A DNA stretch of 64,000 nt, taken from Aquila chrysaetos chrysaetos. Taxonomy: Eukaryota > Chordata > Aves > Accipitriformes > Accipitridae. The DNA is taken from NCBI RefSeq assembly GCF_900496995.4, contig NC_044016.1, positions 23,168,932 through 23,232,931 of the forward strand. Reading direction: 5' to 3'. Below the pieces are notes generated by a model. The model searched no databases. It was not told the origin of the DNA and saw only the letters and a list, made by a program, of their open reading frames with translations. Below are positions 12,153 through 23,961 of the stretch, one piece after another. The position numbers were made by a program, and so were the translations under genes. Each line of letters begins with the position of its first letter. The stretch's first letter is position 1.

Positions 12153-12227
12153 GATGAACTTTTTATGAGATAGTTTAAATTATATCTTTAAGACATTTCC
12201 TAAAAAGGAAGATATAGAATTGTCCAC
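12153..12227 (+). repeat. Unnamed dispersed repeat, copy B
   Basis: Pairs with 5594-5663 in the same orientation. The strongest block is 'tttcctaaaaaggaaga' followed by 'agaattgtccac'. Confidence 0.65.
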
Positions 12228-14600
12228 AGCAGATTAAAAGATGTGTTAAGAAACAAAGAACAAACAATCCAAAATTGGACTCCATAGTATTTAAATTTAT
12301 TTGCACTTAGCACACATCTGAATATCAAAACACTAAGTCAAATTCAGCATCAGTTTATAGTTTGCCTCACTTCCTAGACTTCAGTGTGGGATACAACACA
12401 GTACACACTTAGCCTGGCTTTCTAAAGAAATGTGGTTTGGAAATCTCACTATGGGTTCATATGTGTGTGAGATCCTGAAGTACTTTTAGAAACCTTGGTC
12501 TGTTTCAGTCAGAGTTGATGGACAGGTAAATGGCTCAGTTCTGTTTGCTACAAACTTGATGAAAATAAGCAGCTAGGCAGCAGAGAAAGACCCTTTTTAG
12601 TATGCCTATACTCCTCTACTGCAGAAAAAGCTGTATCATGAAAGGAGCCTTTTTTAGACATGAGACAGGATTTCCCCCTGGTCCCAAAGATGTGAAAGGT
12701 CTTAAAAACCATGATGCATTAGCAATGCTGGTTTATTTGTATAAGTGTGCGTACTTATGTCTTAATATGCATATAATGTTATAGACTGAGTTTTATTCTA
12801 TACCAGAAAAAGCTGCATTACCCGGTGCATCAGCCACTGACTTATGTTCTTTTCTCAGATTTCCCCACAGGCATGATGTATCTTCCAACATGCCAAGGGC
12901 TAAATAGTTATGATTTAATATAGTAAGGAAGCTTTCAGAATGCACCTTGCAAATGCAAGTTAACAATGGAGAGGGAAGCAGTAGGACTTCTTTTTTATCC
13001 ATATTGAGTTTTCAGAACTGCAAGAGGAGCCCTACAAATAGAAAAGTGTGTAATTTATATTTTGCTTGCTGTCATGTTATATGATACAGAGAAAGCAAGG
13101 CACAGTGGGTACACTTTAATCTGAGTGACACGTCACAATGTGCATAGTGAAGAGGCAAAGCCCACAATTCCGGCAGGGGAGAGCTCTAAGACTATGCATA
13201 AACTGGTGTGCTCTTGGACTTCTGGCTGTGTGGTATGCCTTGGCAATATCCTGTCTGAGATAGGAGCAAGACCCAAGCAGACATTCATTTTCCATTCCTA
13301 TGCTCAGTTTTCAGTAGGAGGAACTGAACATATGGGGCAGAGGGGAGCTAAGCATGCTTTAGCTATGTCTTGATGTTGTTCCACTGAAGGATCTTAGCCT
13401 CAGTGTGCCCTGCGTCTCCATTGCTCAATGCCAACGTAGTCTGAATGGATTAATTTCTAAGTTAAGTGGACAAGCCTAGAAGGTTTTTAAGTTGGTGTGA
13501 AGGCACTGAGACTTAGTGAGCAATGGCACAGCCTCCTGCAGATTGTGGGACAGCTACGTGTTGGGCTCTCAGAGACATTTTTTTGTTGCATGAAGTGCAA
13601 AGTAATCCTCTTGCTATACGACTCTCTCCCACCCTGACGAAATGATCTGGTGAAAGGATGCCACCCCACATGCAGACTATTTAAGTTTTCCTCCTCTCAT
13701 TCAATAACAGTAGGAAACAAAAATATCCTTTGATTACTCCCACAGCAGGGAGCAATCCACAATATTAATAGGATAAATATTTTTCATGATGCAGCAGTAA
13801 TTAAGGATGTCCGTTTCCCTCGCTTGCTTTAGGAATAGTGTCAGATACTCCATGGCTACAGGGTGGTTTAAGGTTACAAATACCGCTAGGGTAGAGTCTC
13901 TCATGCCTCATTTAGAACGACTTAACCAGAGAGTTATTTCATGGTGGTCTGGTTGCACCTGTTCATGCTTAACTGATTCTGCACAAATTTGACCTCTGTC
14001 TGACATCTCTGCTAACGTGTCATGGCACAGTGAATATTTCTCTGCTGCTGGACATGTGTTGTATTATTTCTTGAACCGTGGTGACAGCCAGGTTATTCTA
14101 ACTGCTCTCCAGACATATGATAAGACAGTCCTTAGTCCCCAGCACAGTTCCAAAAAGACAAACAATAATAGTCAAACAAATAAATTAGATGCCTTCCTTT
14201 TAATACCTGAATATTAGATTTCCTGAAGCCATCACTATCCCATCTTGCCCTCTTTTCCAAGTCATGTAATCATATTGCCTTACGATTGATTATAGTTCAA
14301 ACTGAGAGCAAAGCCTAGATTTTTTTCTTCAAATGATACAGTTTTTCATGGGAGTTTATAGAAAATATAATTTTAAGGCCTCTATCATTGAAACGTTACA
14401 CAGTGTGTTCCACATACATACATATTTACAATACCGTGTTGTCTATAGGCTAGTAAAGCACTGCAGTTCCATGCTACAGTACTCCTTAGATACTCCAGCT
14501 AATGCTCTTAGGCTAAGCACTGCCCTCCAATTTACCTGCAAATTTTTTCATCTAATTTGACAGAACAGACAAAAGTTGACAGAAGCACAATGTTATCTTT
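12228..14600. other. Intergenic DNA, no feature recognised
   Basis: Only short frames are present, without similarity that I can recognise or flanking splice signals that would support exons. Confidence 0.5.
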
Positions 14601-14712
14601 CTTATTCTAGAGATGACAGTCTCAGCTATGGAGAGGTTAAATGATGTGCCCAAGTTCATGCCCACAGTTCAAGTCTGTGCTAGAGCCAAGAGAGCCTAGA
14701 AGTTCAGGTTAA
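14601..14712 (-). mobile_element. Possible MIR/CORE-SINE remnant
   Basis: On the plus strand 'ggagaggttaaatgatgtgcccaag' followed by 'tgctagagccaaga' and 'ttcaggtt' tracks the reverse complement of the MIR core (gagaggttaagtaacttgcccaag ... gcagagcc). Such SINEs are old and sparse in birds. The match is short and diverged, so the call is tentative. Confidence 0.4.
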
Positions 14713-15794
14713 TGCTGTAGTTGGAGGAATCTTTCCCTTGTTCCTCCTATTAGCTTGGTTGTCTGCCCTGGCAATGCTAGGGAAAACTCCTTGCACTGTA
14801 CCAGTGCAAGCACAGCTATCAGTGTTGGAAAGCATGTTACTTCAAGTATGAGAAGTGGCATTCCTCAGTGTGCGCATCCTTAGTGTGGTTAGGATTTCCC
14901 CAACACTGCTCCAGGATATAGGGCTCACTATAGGATCCGAGTTAACATTTAGCATATTTGTGGCTTACATTCAAAAGTAATTTCATAAGCAGTGAAAGCT
15001 CTTGCAACCCTGTAGATGCAGAAGGTCAACATTTACAGTCAGCCTGTTAAGTTGCTTGTCTCCATCTGCATTTTTCTAGTGAGAGCAGTTTGGATAAAAT
15101 AATAAGTGACGTGAAGCTTTTCTGAATTTCGGAAATACTTGATGATTAAACATAAATACATGAACCATGAACTGCAGATATGTGTATCTGCCAGGAGAGG
15201 AAATAGAAATATCATGAGTAAGTCTATTCTCACAATTTTTCCAACCTACCAGATAAAATTTACTAGAAATTAAGGTGGAGGAAAAAAGAATATATCCCCA
15301 GAAATTTTTCGGTACTGCAGCAGAGTGCTTTGTCAAAAAGGAATAGGTGGAAGCCCTGAGAGACATGGGTAACATCCCACAGTATCATTCATAAACAGAA
15401 AGTAATGGCTGGAATTCTGTTTCCTATAAAGAGAATAAATATTAGAAAACAAATAAGCCATCCAGTTATTACATTATAAAATAGATGGCAATGATAGCTG
15501 TTTGGGACTCCAAGCATTTAAAATCTTTTCTTTTGATTCTGATAGTGCCTTTAGATAGGTATCTAAGGAGCCTAACATAAATGTTTTCAGTTAAAGTGTT
15601 TTTTTCTTCCAGTTGTCTAAACATAGTGGCAGTGAGCATGGGTTTCTTAAATGCTATTCTTGGTGCAGATTTTTCTTTTTAAGTATGCACCATATCTGTA
15701 GGCAGGTAATGAGTAACCTAGAGCTTATCCTATGCTATAACATATAATGCATTTTTAGTCCACATGGATCACAACCAGTTGGGGATTTGAAGAT
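14713..15794. other. Intergenic DNA, no feature recognised
   Basis: No gene or repeat that I can name. Confidence 0.5.
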
Positions 15795-16830
15795 TGAAGG
15801 CAGCCTTGGTTGTAGTGCAGTGACCATGAGATGGTGGAATTCCAGATCTTGAGAGGAGGGAGCCAGGCAAAAGCAAGATCACAACCCTAGACTTCAGGAG
15901 AGTAGACTAACCTGTCAGAGATGTGCTTGGAAGAATCCCATGGGATACAGTTTTGGAGAGAAGAGGGATCCAGGCGAGATGGTTTATTTTCAAGCATCAC
16001 CTCCTCCAACCTCAAGAAAGGTCCATTCCAATGAGAAGGAAATCAAGCAAAGTGGCAGGAGACCTGCATGGATGAACAAGGAGCTCCTGACTAAACTCAG
16101 ATATAAATAGGAAGCATACAAGAGGTGGGAACTGGGTCCACTGACCGAAGAGGAATATAGAAACACTGTCAAAGCATGTAGGGGCAAGGTTAGGAAAGCC
16201 AAATCCCATCGAACTGAATGTGAGGTGATGGTGAGAGATGTGAAGGGCAACAAGATAGGCTTGTGCAAGTACATCAGCAGCAATAGGGAGCACAGTAGGG
16301 AAGCAGTGTGCTCACTGCTGAAAGAGGCAGGGGACCTGGTAACAAAGGTTGTGGAAAGGGCTAAGGTATTTGATGCCTCCTTCACCATGCTCTTTACTGG
16401 TAAGACTGGCCTTCAGGCATCCTGGGTTCCCAAGACCAGTGGGAGAATCTAAAGCAAGGAAGGCTTACCCTGGATGGAGGAGGATCAGGTTGGGGAATAT
16501 TTAAACAAAATGGATATATACAAATCCATTGGGCCTGATGGCATGCAACCACAAGTGCCAGTGTTGTTGCAAGGGCATTCCTGATAATCTTTGAAAGGTC
16601 ATGGTGATCAGGAGAGGTTCCTATGGACTAGAAGAAAGTAAATGTCACTCCTATTCTCAAGAAGGGAAAGGAGGATCTTGTCACCCCCACCACAATCCCT
16701 GGAAAGGTGAGGGAGCAAATAATCCTTTAAATAATTTTGAAACAAATGAAGGACAAGAAGGTGACTGGGAGTTGTCAGTTTGCATGTACAAAGGGAAAAT
16801 TATGCCTCATCAACCCAACAGCCTTCTATG
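15795..16830 (+). mobile_element. CR1 LINE fragment, ORF2 (end of endonuclease region into reverse transcriptase), decayed
   Basis: The sequence follows the CR1 ORF2 consensus for about 1 kb on the plus strand. It begins at 'cagccttggttgtagtgcagtgaccatgagatgg' (about 15801) and runs through the segment for the region just before the reverse transcriptase. It reaches the early reverse-transcriptase blocks near 16520-16830, including the Pro-Leu/Met-Gly-Pro-Asp-Gly-like site at about 16530 and the Asn-Val-Thr-Pro-Ile-like site at about 16640. Frameshifts and stops break the frame throughout, so it is dead. Both ends are missing. Loss of the 3' end is unusual for a CR1 insertion, which is normally 5'-truncated only. 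Confidence 0.88.
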
Positions 16831-16839
16831 CCCAGTACT

Positions 16840-16925
16840 CCTCCCTGGGCATTCACTCTTGGGTAACAGGATGTTGGCTAGATGGAGTCTGATGTGATCC
16901 AGTACAGCTATTCTTACGTTCCTGT
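16840..16925 (+). mobile_element. 3' tail of an older CR1-type LINE
   Basis: 'aacaggatgttggctagatgg' followed by 'ctgatgtgatccagtacagctattcttacgttc' resembles the 3' end of ancient amniote CR1/L3-like elements, which end 'ctgatccagtatggcaattcttatgttc'. It lies in the same orientation as the ORF2 fragment just upstream, but the intervening ORF2 and 3' region is missing. Confidence 0.6.
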
Positions 16926-19898
16926 GACACTGATCTGTGTCATTGTAAACCTAGAAAAGTACCTCTTCCCACAAGATGAGGGGGGAAGCCAAGCTAAATA
17001 TTCCCTGGTGAAGCTGTGTTTATAGACACTATGAAAGGTCAGTGGAGATATCTTGTATCCTGGGAAATACTTCTCACAAAGTTACTCTACTACCTAAGAC
17101 TGTAGTTCAGATTTATAACCCCCAAGTCATTTTCTGAAATTTGACACATGACTATTTAACATTTGTTGGGCCAGGTGGAGGGATTGAGCCTGGTCTAACC
17201 TAACTTTACTGAATTTCCATGACTGTGTCTCATTTTCTTCTAAAATTCTGCCATGGGATTCAGGCAACATAAGCCTGGGAGGAGGAAGATGGGAGGACAG
17301 TGTCCCAGCAGTGTAAAGTTGTTGGATGTGGGGAGCTTCTGCACCCCAGGTGGAAACCTGGTGTTGGTCAGACCATGACAGTCACAACTAACCAGCGTAT
17401 GGCAAAAGGCAGAGTCCAGGGAGCCAGAGGTCCCTTTTGGCAAAGCACCTGGGAGCTGTAAGTGTGCCCAGAGGAATTAAAACAAAACCTTTGCAGTTGG
17501 CAAATTAATTCATAAGGCAGGACTCCTAATCTGCAGCAGTGCTGTTCACGTGAGGTTCTTGGTCCTGTGTCTTCCAACTAGACCTGTTCCTGGACCTTTC
17601 TCCTTCTTCTCCTCCACTCTTGCTCCCCAGTGACCTGTTGTCTTTCTGGTCACCCATTGCTTGGACCTTGCTCCCCTGCCTTGGAAGACTGGAACTGTCT
17701 TGAACAAAGGCTTCTGCCTTATGCTCGCTCACTCATGTATCCCTTGTAATCAAATGCTGCATCTGCTTCCTGACCAAGAACACAATTGATGGTAGAGCTA
17801 ATATACTTGCACACTGAGGGCAGCTGTTATTCCCCATGACTTTCCTGAGGATGAATCTTGAAGGGCTAGCCATGATCCTTCTTGGGTCTAGATCCTCCGG
17901 ATATGTGTTTGGCAAAATAGATGGCATTATTCTTCACATTCCCAGTGATGGGCCCATTCCTGGGTGTCTCCTCCCAGGACTCCCAGCTGGTCGGTCTGAC
18001 TTCAGTTGAGATTGCAACAGATAGCTCCTGGGGACCAAATTATGGTGAGTGGTTTCCACGGCAGCTAGTTCTGGCTCTGGGTTGGGCCTGATGTGCTTTC
18101 ATTAGGTGCAACTGATCTGACTAAGTATATATGGAGAAGTCTGTAAAGAAGCAAGGAAAGGTCCAGAACCACTAATCTTACAAAAGTGCATGAGATGGTA
18201 TCTTACAGTGTAATATGACCATCTCTGGGGAACATCTGGGGACTGTGACCTGAAAGCACTTACAGCTGAAAGAAGGCAAGAAGGGACTGGCAAAAAATCC
18301 ACTTGGATAACTGCTGACATGTGGTATCTAACTTGGTGTGAATTTTACCAAAATACAGCTACTTCTGCAATATGTGGGAGCAACTTTCTCCTTGAGAAGT
18401 AGTTTTATTGATCAGCACTTTGCCTTGTAAAACTGCAGCATTTTTTAATAAGGCAGTTAGGTGCCCTGGAATGGCATTAGCAATTTGCTAAATGAGCAAA
18501 TGGTTTTGACTTTTCTTTGCTGGATGGTTCCATCCTACGCAGCAAACAGGGAACAGCCCAAGGCTCCTTCATTTGTACTGAACTAAAATCTAATAGTGTG
18601 TTAGATGGCTTCTGTGACTATGACTTACGGAAGATAAAAATTGAGCTGCATCTCTCAGGTTAAAAGTATTGCCCACAAAAATCTGCCAGAGGTGTCAGGG
18701 TTCTCAAGTGGGACCCCACCTGTGTCCATGGGCTCAGAAGCTCCATTTCAGCTCAGCCCAGAGCCTTCAGTTCCTGCCCTAGTGATACCATAGGAGTGCT
18801 GGTCTCCACCTCTGCCACAACTTGCGTGGCACCCTGACAGGAGGTTCTAATAGAAGAAAGCTTCCTAAATACAGGAATATCTTAAGAAGCCAAGGAAACA
18901 TAGCACAGACTAAAAGTCACCCATCCACAAAGCTAAAGTCCCAGTTTCCCTGAGCACAAACTAAGAAAGAATTGTCTTAGACAATGAGGAAAAGAAACAG
19001 CTTGAAGAATGTGTAGGGTCATGCTGCAATTTACCTGTGAAAAAAGAATATTCTTTCTGGTGTAAATATTCTGGGAAATTTATTTCTCTCTGGAAATACT
19101 CTGGTATAAATCAGAATCTGTGATTTTATTGGAGTGATGTTAATTTATTCCAGAAGAAAATCAGTCCTTTTATAATTGTTATAGGGAGAAAATAGCTTAC
19201 AATATTCAAAAGTAAACAGAAAGTATTGGGTATTTCCTTGATTTTCTAGCACTTGTAAAATGCTAACTAGAGAGAAGCAGTTAGTGATGAATCCAGCCTT
19301 GCATTTGGATGAGGAAACCTCTTAAAACATAAAATGAAAGCATTTATAGGAAACAGATGTACTAATGTACTTTGTGTTCATATGAAAAGCAAATGGATGC
19401 AAGCAGAACAGTTAGGTCACTGCTAATTTAATTAATTTGTTTACAACAACCATTAATTTCTTTCCTTGGAATAAAGTTCAGTGTGTCTCTTTCTTAGCTG
19501 CTTCTTGCATCATCCAAACTTTATTTGGCCTCACTATGCTGGATCCAACACCTTCCCTGCTAGGCTTTCATCTGGGTTATTTATATTTGACAATCAAACA
19601 GCTGCTTCCAATTCTGGTCATGATTGACATTCTCAAAAAGGCAACCACCTGAAGTGTCCCTTCTCTCACTAATTCTAGCAGGAATGAAAAAAATTTTGAG
19701 CTTATATACCTCCTATGTTTTTCTGAAACTTGGCCTCAGCCTATTCTTGTTGCTTATTGAGAATTTCCTATACAAATTAGAGAACATCCTTCAGCCCTAA
19801 CCCTGATAAATAGCTTCCTTGTTAACACCAATAAATGCAAAAAGGACTATAAAGGAAAATTATCCTTTAACAAGGTATTGTTTATGACTCTCTTCAGA
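16926..19898. other. Intergenic DNA, no gene recognised
   Basis: Slightly more GC-rich around 17.2-18.1 kb, where short frames occur on the minus strand. None resembles a known protein. Confidence 0.5.
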
Positions 19899-19916
19899 TT
19901 TTTTTTTTTTTTTTAG
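19899..19916. repeat. Poly(T) tract
   Basis: A run of about 16 T bases. It could be the tail of a minus-strand retroposed sequence, but nothing recognisable is attached. Confidence 0.7.
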
Positions 19917-20864
19917 ATTTTCTGCCCTTTTCTGTCATGTTCACATACTGTACAGTTATTTATATGCATTTGCCAGCAAATCCAGGTGGTTCTGTCCTGT
20001 ATACACTTTGTAGTGGTATGGGTAAACAGGTGAAATGAAATGGATATCTTCAGTACATTAACATTTCAAGAGTGTGAATTCAAGCAAATGTCAATGATGA
20101 GCAATTTTTATTAATGTAGCTTTGTCAATGTGGGGAGGAAAGTAAGGTTGCTGTGGAAGTCATTAATTATTTAATGTAATTATACAAGGGACTTTCAAAA
20201 GAAACTATGTGTTTGGACGAACTGTGTTTCCATCAAAACCCTGTCTCAGGGTTCCTGCTAGCCTCTTTGTCAGGCTGTTTTCCATCCTTCAGTTGTGAAC
20301 TAGCTTGGAGGGTTGTTTTGCAGTTTTCTCTAGGGCATTGGATTTGGTCCTTGTTAGAAAAAGGCAGAGATCAATGTGGGATTGTGCGCTTCCCAGCATT
20401 TGACCTGCTCTTTACTTCCCACTGACATCCTCAGCACAATACTGATCACTTCAGTTAGGGTGGCAGGGGAACTGGGACAGGGGTTCAAGTGTTCTTGAGT
20501 TGGATGATTATTGGACTTTTGGTATGTTTTTGTATTGTACTGTGCATAGCCCAGCTTGTAGGATTGTACAGATGAGGAATTTAGCAAATACTCATGTAGG
20601 AACTACGAATGTGCTTTATGGCTTCTGCTTTCTTCCTCTGGCACCTTTAGATTACATCTTTAGGTCTTCACGGTACTACTCCAGATAGAAGAGATGGGGA
20701 ATTGTGTTCTGGCATACTGAAAGACTTCTGAAGCATCTGTGGAACTTTCTGGGCAGTTGTATAGTTAGCATACTTTTCCCCAGGGCCACAGAAAATTGAT
20801 GTCATATCCAAGGCAACTCCTTCCAGTCCTCTGTTCCATGGAGAAGGCCAACTTGCAGCAGTAT

Positions 20865-20869
20865 CCTGG
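20865..20869. repeat. Target-site duplication, left copy (CCTGG)
   Basis: CCTGG directly precedes the TG start of the second LTR and recurs at 21314-21318. Confidence 0.85.
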
Positions 20870-21313
20870 TGTCCTGGGTTCAGCTGGGATAGAGTTAATT
20901 TTTACAGGAACCTGGGAGGTGGGGGGGCATAGCCGGGGCAGCTGACCTGAACTAGCCAAGGAGCTATTCCATACCATGTGACATCATGCTCAGTATATAC
21001 ATGGGGAGTGGGCCGGGGGGAGGGCTCTCCTGCTCTCGACTTTCGGTGGGGGAAGTGGCGGAGCGTCGGGTCCCGGGTGGTGAGCAGTTGCACTGTGCAT
21101 CACTCTTTTCTGTATACTCTTTCATTAGTACCGTCGTTGTTGTTGTAACTTTTTTTGCGTTGTCCCAGTAAACTGCCCTTATCCCAACCCTCAAGGTTCC
21201 AGTTTTTTTTTCTTTTCTCTCCTCCGTCTCCCCCCTATCCCACCGGAGGGGGCGGGAGGAGTGAGCGAGCGGCTGCGTGGTCCTTTGTTACCGGCTGGGC
21301 TGAAACCACGACA
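20870..21313 (+). mobile_element. Solo LTR of a second avian ERVL-type family, 444 bp
   Basis: The element starts TGTCCTGGGTTCAGCTGGG and ends ACCACGACA, with a perfect 5-bp duplication on both sides. A TATA-like 'cagtatataca' is at about 20991, and an AGTAAA variant poly(A) signal is at 21167-21172, followed by a T-rich stretch. GC-rich modules ('gggccgggggg', 'gagcgagcggctgcg') are typical of this family, which I recall as common in birds. No internal retroviral genes flank it, so it is solo. Its start and size differ from the LTR at 1355-2496, so two families are represented. Confidence 0.88.
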
Positions 21314-21318
21314 CCTGG
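21314..21318. repeat. Target-site duplication, right copy (CCTGG)
   Basis: Matches 20865-20869 exactly. Confidence 0.85.
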
Positions 21319-22908
21319 TTTTCAAGAAATTGCTGTGTTAACTCCCCCTTAGAAAGACTACTTTACATTAAGAATTTTATCAAGGCTTCAGGAAGGCAGA
21401 ACTTCTCACAAACCAGAAATTCAAGGTTTTGATCTGACAAGCTGTATTGTAGCAGCTGAGATGCCAGATCAGATTACACAAAGCAGTATTTTACAGAAGA
21501 CCACATCAGAACAGAAGCTGAGCACATTTCAACTTTGCATCTTGTAGGTCTTTACATGTAAATGAGCAGGTCTGAACAATCCACGGATCCAGCTTCTGAG
21601 GGAAGTAACAAGAAGGCTTTAAAGAAATATGAAATCTACTTTGCCAGAGTAAAATTCCTGTTCTTGACTTGAGCAAAGGTTCTCCTCCACAACACTGTAG
21701 TTCTTTTTGCCTGGAGCAATGGCTATTATTTTAGTTCAGACCACCCACCCTCATCACAAGACCTAAGGATTTACAAATTTAGAAGAGCAATCACATAGGA
21801 AAGATAATACAGACCAAACCCTCCTGCAACAGTGAGACATTTTTCAGCAAACTAAACCAGGAAATCAAGTATAAAACATGACAAAGCAAAAATAACACAA
21901 CTGCAATAGCTCTGTAAGAATCTGTTTCTGCTTTCTAGAGAATACTTACCTGAAAAGTCCTGCAAGATAATGACTTTTCATTCAGCAAATACTTTTAATA
22001 TTCTAATCATGGTATTTGAAGCTGGTCTACACAGAAAATGTCTAATTCACCATTTCACCCAAACTTTCCCTATGCTAATGACTTGACAGATTTTTCCAGT
22101 GAAAGTTTTGGCCTAAATTCTCATTAGGTTCTAAATCCCCAGGTCCCACAAGAAACATGTGGCCAAGCAGAGCCTTGAACCTGCTTTCTAAAATACAGAA
22201 AGCACTATAATCACAGAACTACCATTCTTCTTGGATCATGAATGTACTGGAAATTTGATCCAGGCTTATACACAGAGAATATGAAGTTGAAGGCAATTAA
22301 GCATTTTCTTAAAAATAAACACACTTCTTGACCATTCTGCATCTCAGTTCCTCATTACAGGATGTCTCATTAATGCACATTAATATAAGTGCTTAACCAG
22401 AAACAGGGGTAATGACTGTGTTCCTAAAACACACTGAAAGAATGGAATTAGTTGGCATTGACTCCCCAGGAATTTTAAGGATAAATATAATATACATTAA
22501 ATCATCCATAACCTACATGTTCTGACAGGAAGATACAGATAAATGTGGTTATCTAATGAAGAATAGTCTACAAACTGTGTCAGGATTTTACCTAAAGACT
22601 CCAGTGAAAGCTGCTGGAGCTTTGCCATTAACTTCACTAGGACCAAAGTATTAGTCTCTTGTCTCCAATTACTTAAAATCAGTGTATATCCTAGAGGGTC
22701 CTACCTGCTTGGAGTTTGCCCTTAAAAACTTGGGAAGTAAAATGAATCGGAGAAGTCAACTGAATTAAGATAGTAGAATTGATCTGCCCCTTGGTCCCAT
22801 ATTTCTGCAACTCTACTGCAGACTGTTTCATTACAGCAGAAAACAAAACCTTGTGTTTTGGTGAGGCTATGTACTGAATCACAAAGACATAGCAATTTAA
22901 AGGGTTTT
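21319..22908. other. Intergenic DNA 3' of CDC42EP3
   Basis: No gene is seen. If a poly(A) site further along is used, part of this could be CDC42EP3 3' UTR. A short block at about 22150-22230 ('cagagccttgaacctgctttctaaaa') faintly resembles an old CORE-type SINE tail, too weak to call separately. Confidence 0.5.
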
Positions 22909-22914
22909 TTTATT
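22909..22914 (-). terminator. CDC42EP3: Candidate CDC42EP3 poly(A) signal AATAAA
   Basis: TTTATT on the plus strand is AATAAA on the minus strand, about 1.05 kb past the stop codon. Between the stop and this point I found no other minus-strand AATAAA outside the coding sequence, so it is the best single candidate. Usage cannot be shown from sequence alone. Confidence 0.5.
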
Positions 22915-23961
22915 GTATTGCACAAGATATCTATGCAATCCATGTAGGTACTGTATTAAAGGATCCACATTTCCCAAAACATTGGCTGTTGCAGCACACA
23001 TCACAAGCATTGTGAATAACCAGTGCCTTCTTCAAAAATTAAAATAACTGGTTGCAAGTTTAAGCATGTGTGGCAATAAATGAAGAAAAAAAGCAAGGAG
23101 TATCAATACATACTTCTTTTCAAACACACAAATATACAATTTTCAGAAGAGCACCAATAATGCCAAGCAACTATTTTGATGAGATACTGTATGTATAGGC
23201 TCTGCAGTAAAAAGCCAATATGCACACAAAAAATATATTTCAACTTTTAAAATAATTTAACCATATCATTTTGCATGTGTCACCTGTTTACAACATATCA
23301 TTTCATATACAATGTCAGGCCCAAGCCTCAACTTGCGTAAATTTGTGCATATTCATTTAAAGCAGCTGAGACTCTGGACCAGGTGTTCAAGCTGAAAAAG
23401 CCTTCAAACTGTTCACATCTGAATACAGAGTGGTAGTATAAGACCAAGAAAGTAGTTACAGTGAAGTTATAACAGAAATGGTACTATAGAAAATGAAGAA
23501 AAACACTATCAAACCCCCAAACACAAGGTTCTAGAAAGAGGCCTACATGTAAAGTGATGTCATAATAATTTATAAAAGTGAATAATTAATATCAGCCTCC
23601 TTTCTGACACTTAGAGATTCTCATATATTCAGAAGCCCATAGAAGTGAACTAACCAAATGTCACAATCGGTATCATCCTCAAACTGTTTCTTAAGTTTCT
23701 GATCATTAATACTGGTACTTAAAAACATTCTATATTTGCTGAAAACTTATTAAAATTTAGCTTCCTGCTATGAGAATTTAGTGTAATAAAAATAATGAAA
23801 AACAATAGGTAAAAAAATAGCATTTTAAGAATATTTTTAGAAAACCCGTCAAACAACTGCAAATACAGCTGATTTTTAAGTGTCTCTACTTTCAGACTAT
23901 GGTTTTTTTGTTTGTTTTTGTTTAAGTGAATCACTTGTAAAGAAGCAAGGGAGTACCAGTT
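22915..23961 (-). other. CDC42EP3: CDC42EP3 3' untranslated region (inferred)
   Basis: AT-rich sequence between the stop codon and the candidate poly(A) signal, in the same terminal exon. Its 3' limit depends on which poly(A) site is used. Confidence 0.5.

Noticed and set aside
15990..16388. A 132-codon minus-strand frame as a gene
   Set aside because: It is antisense to a CR1 ORF2 fragment that explains the sequence.
22150..22230. A CORE-SINE-like remnant
   Set aside because: The resemblance is limited to a few short words and is too weak to list as a feature.
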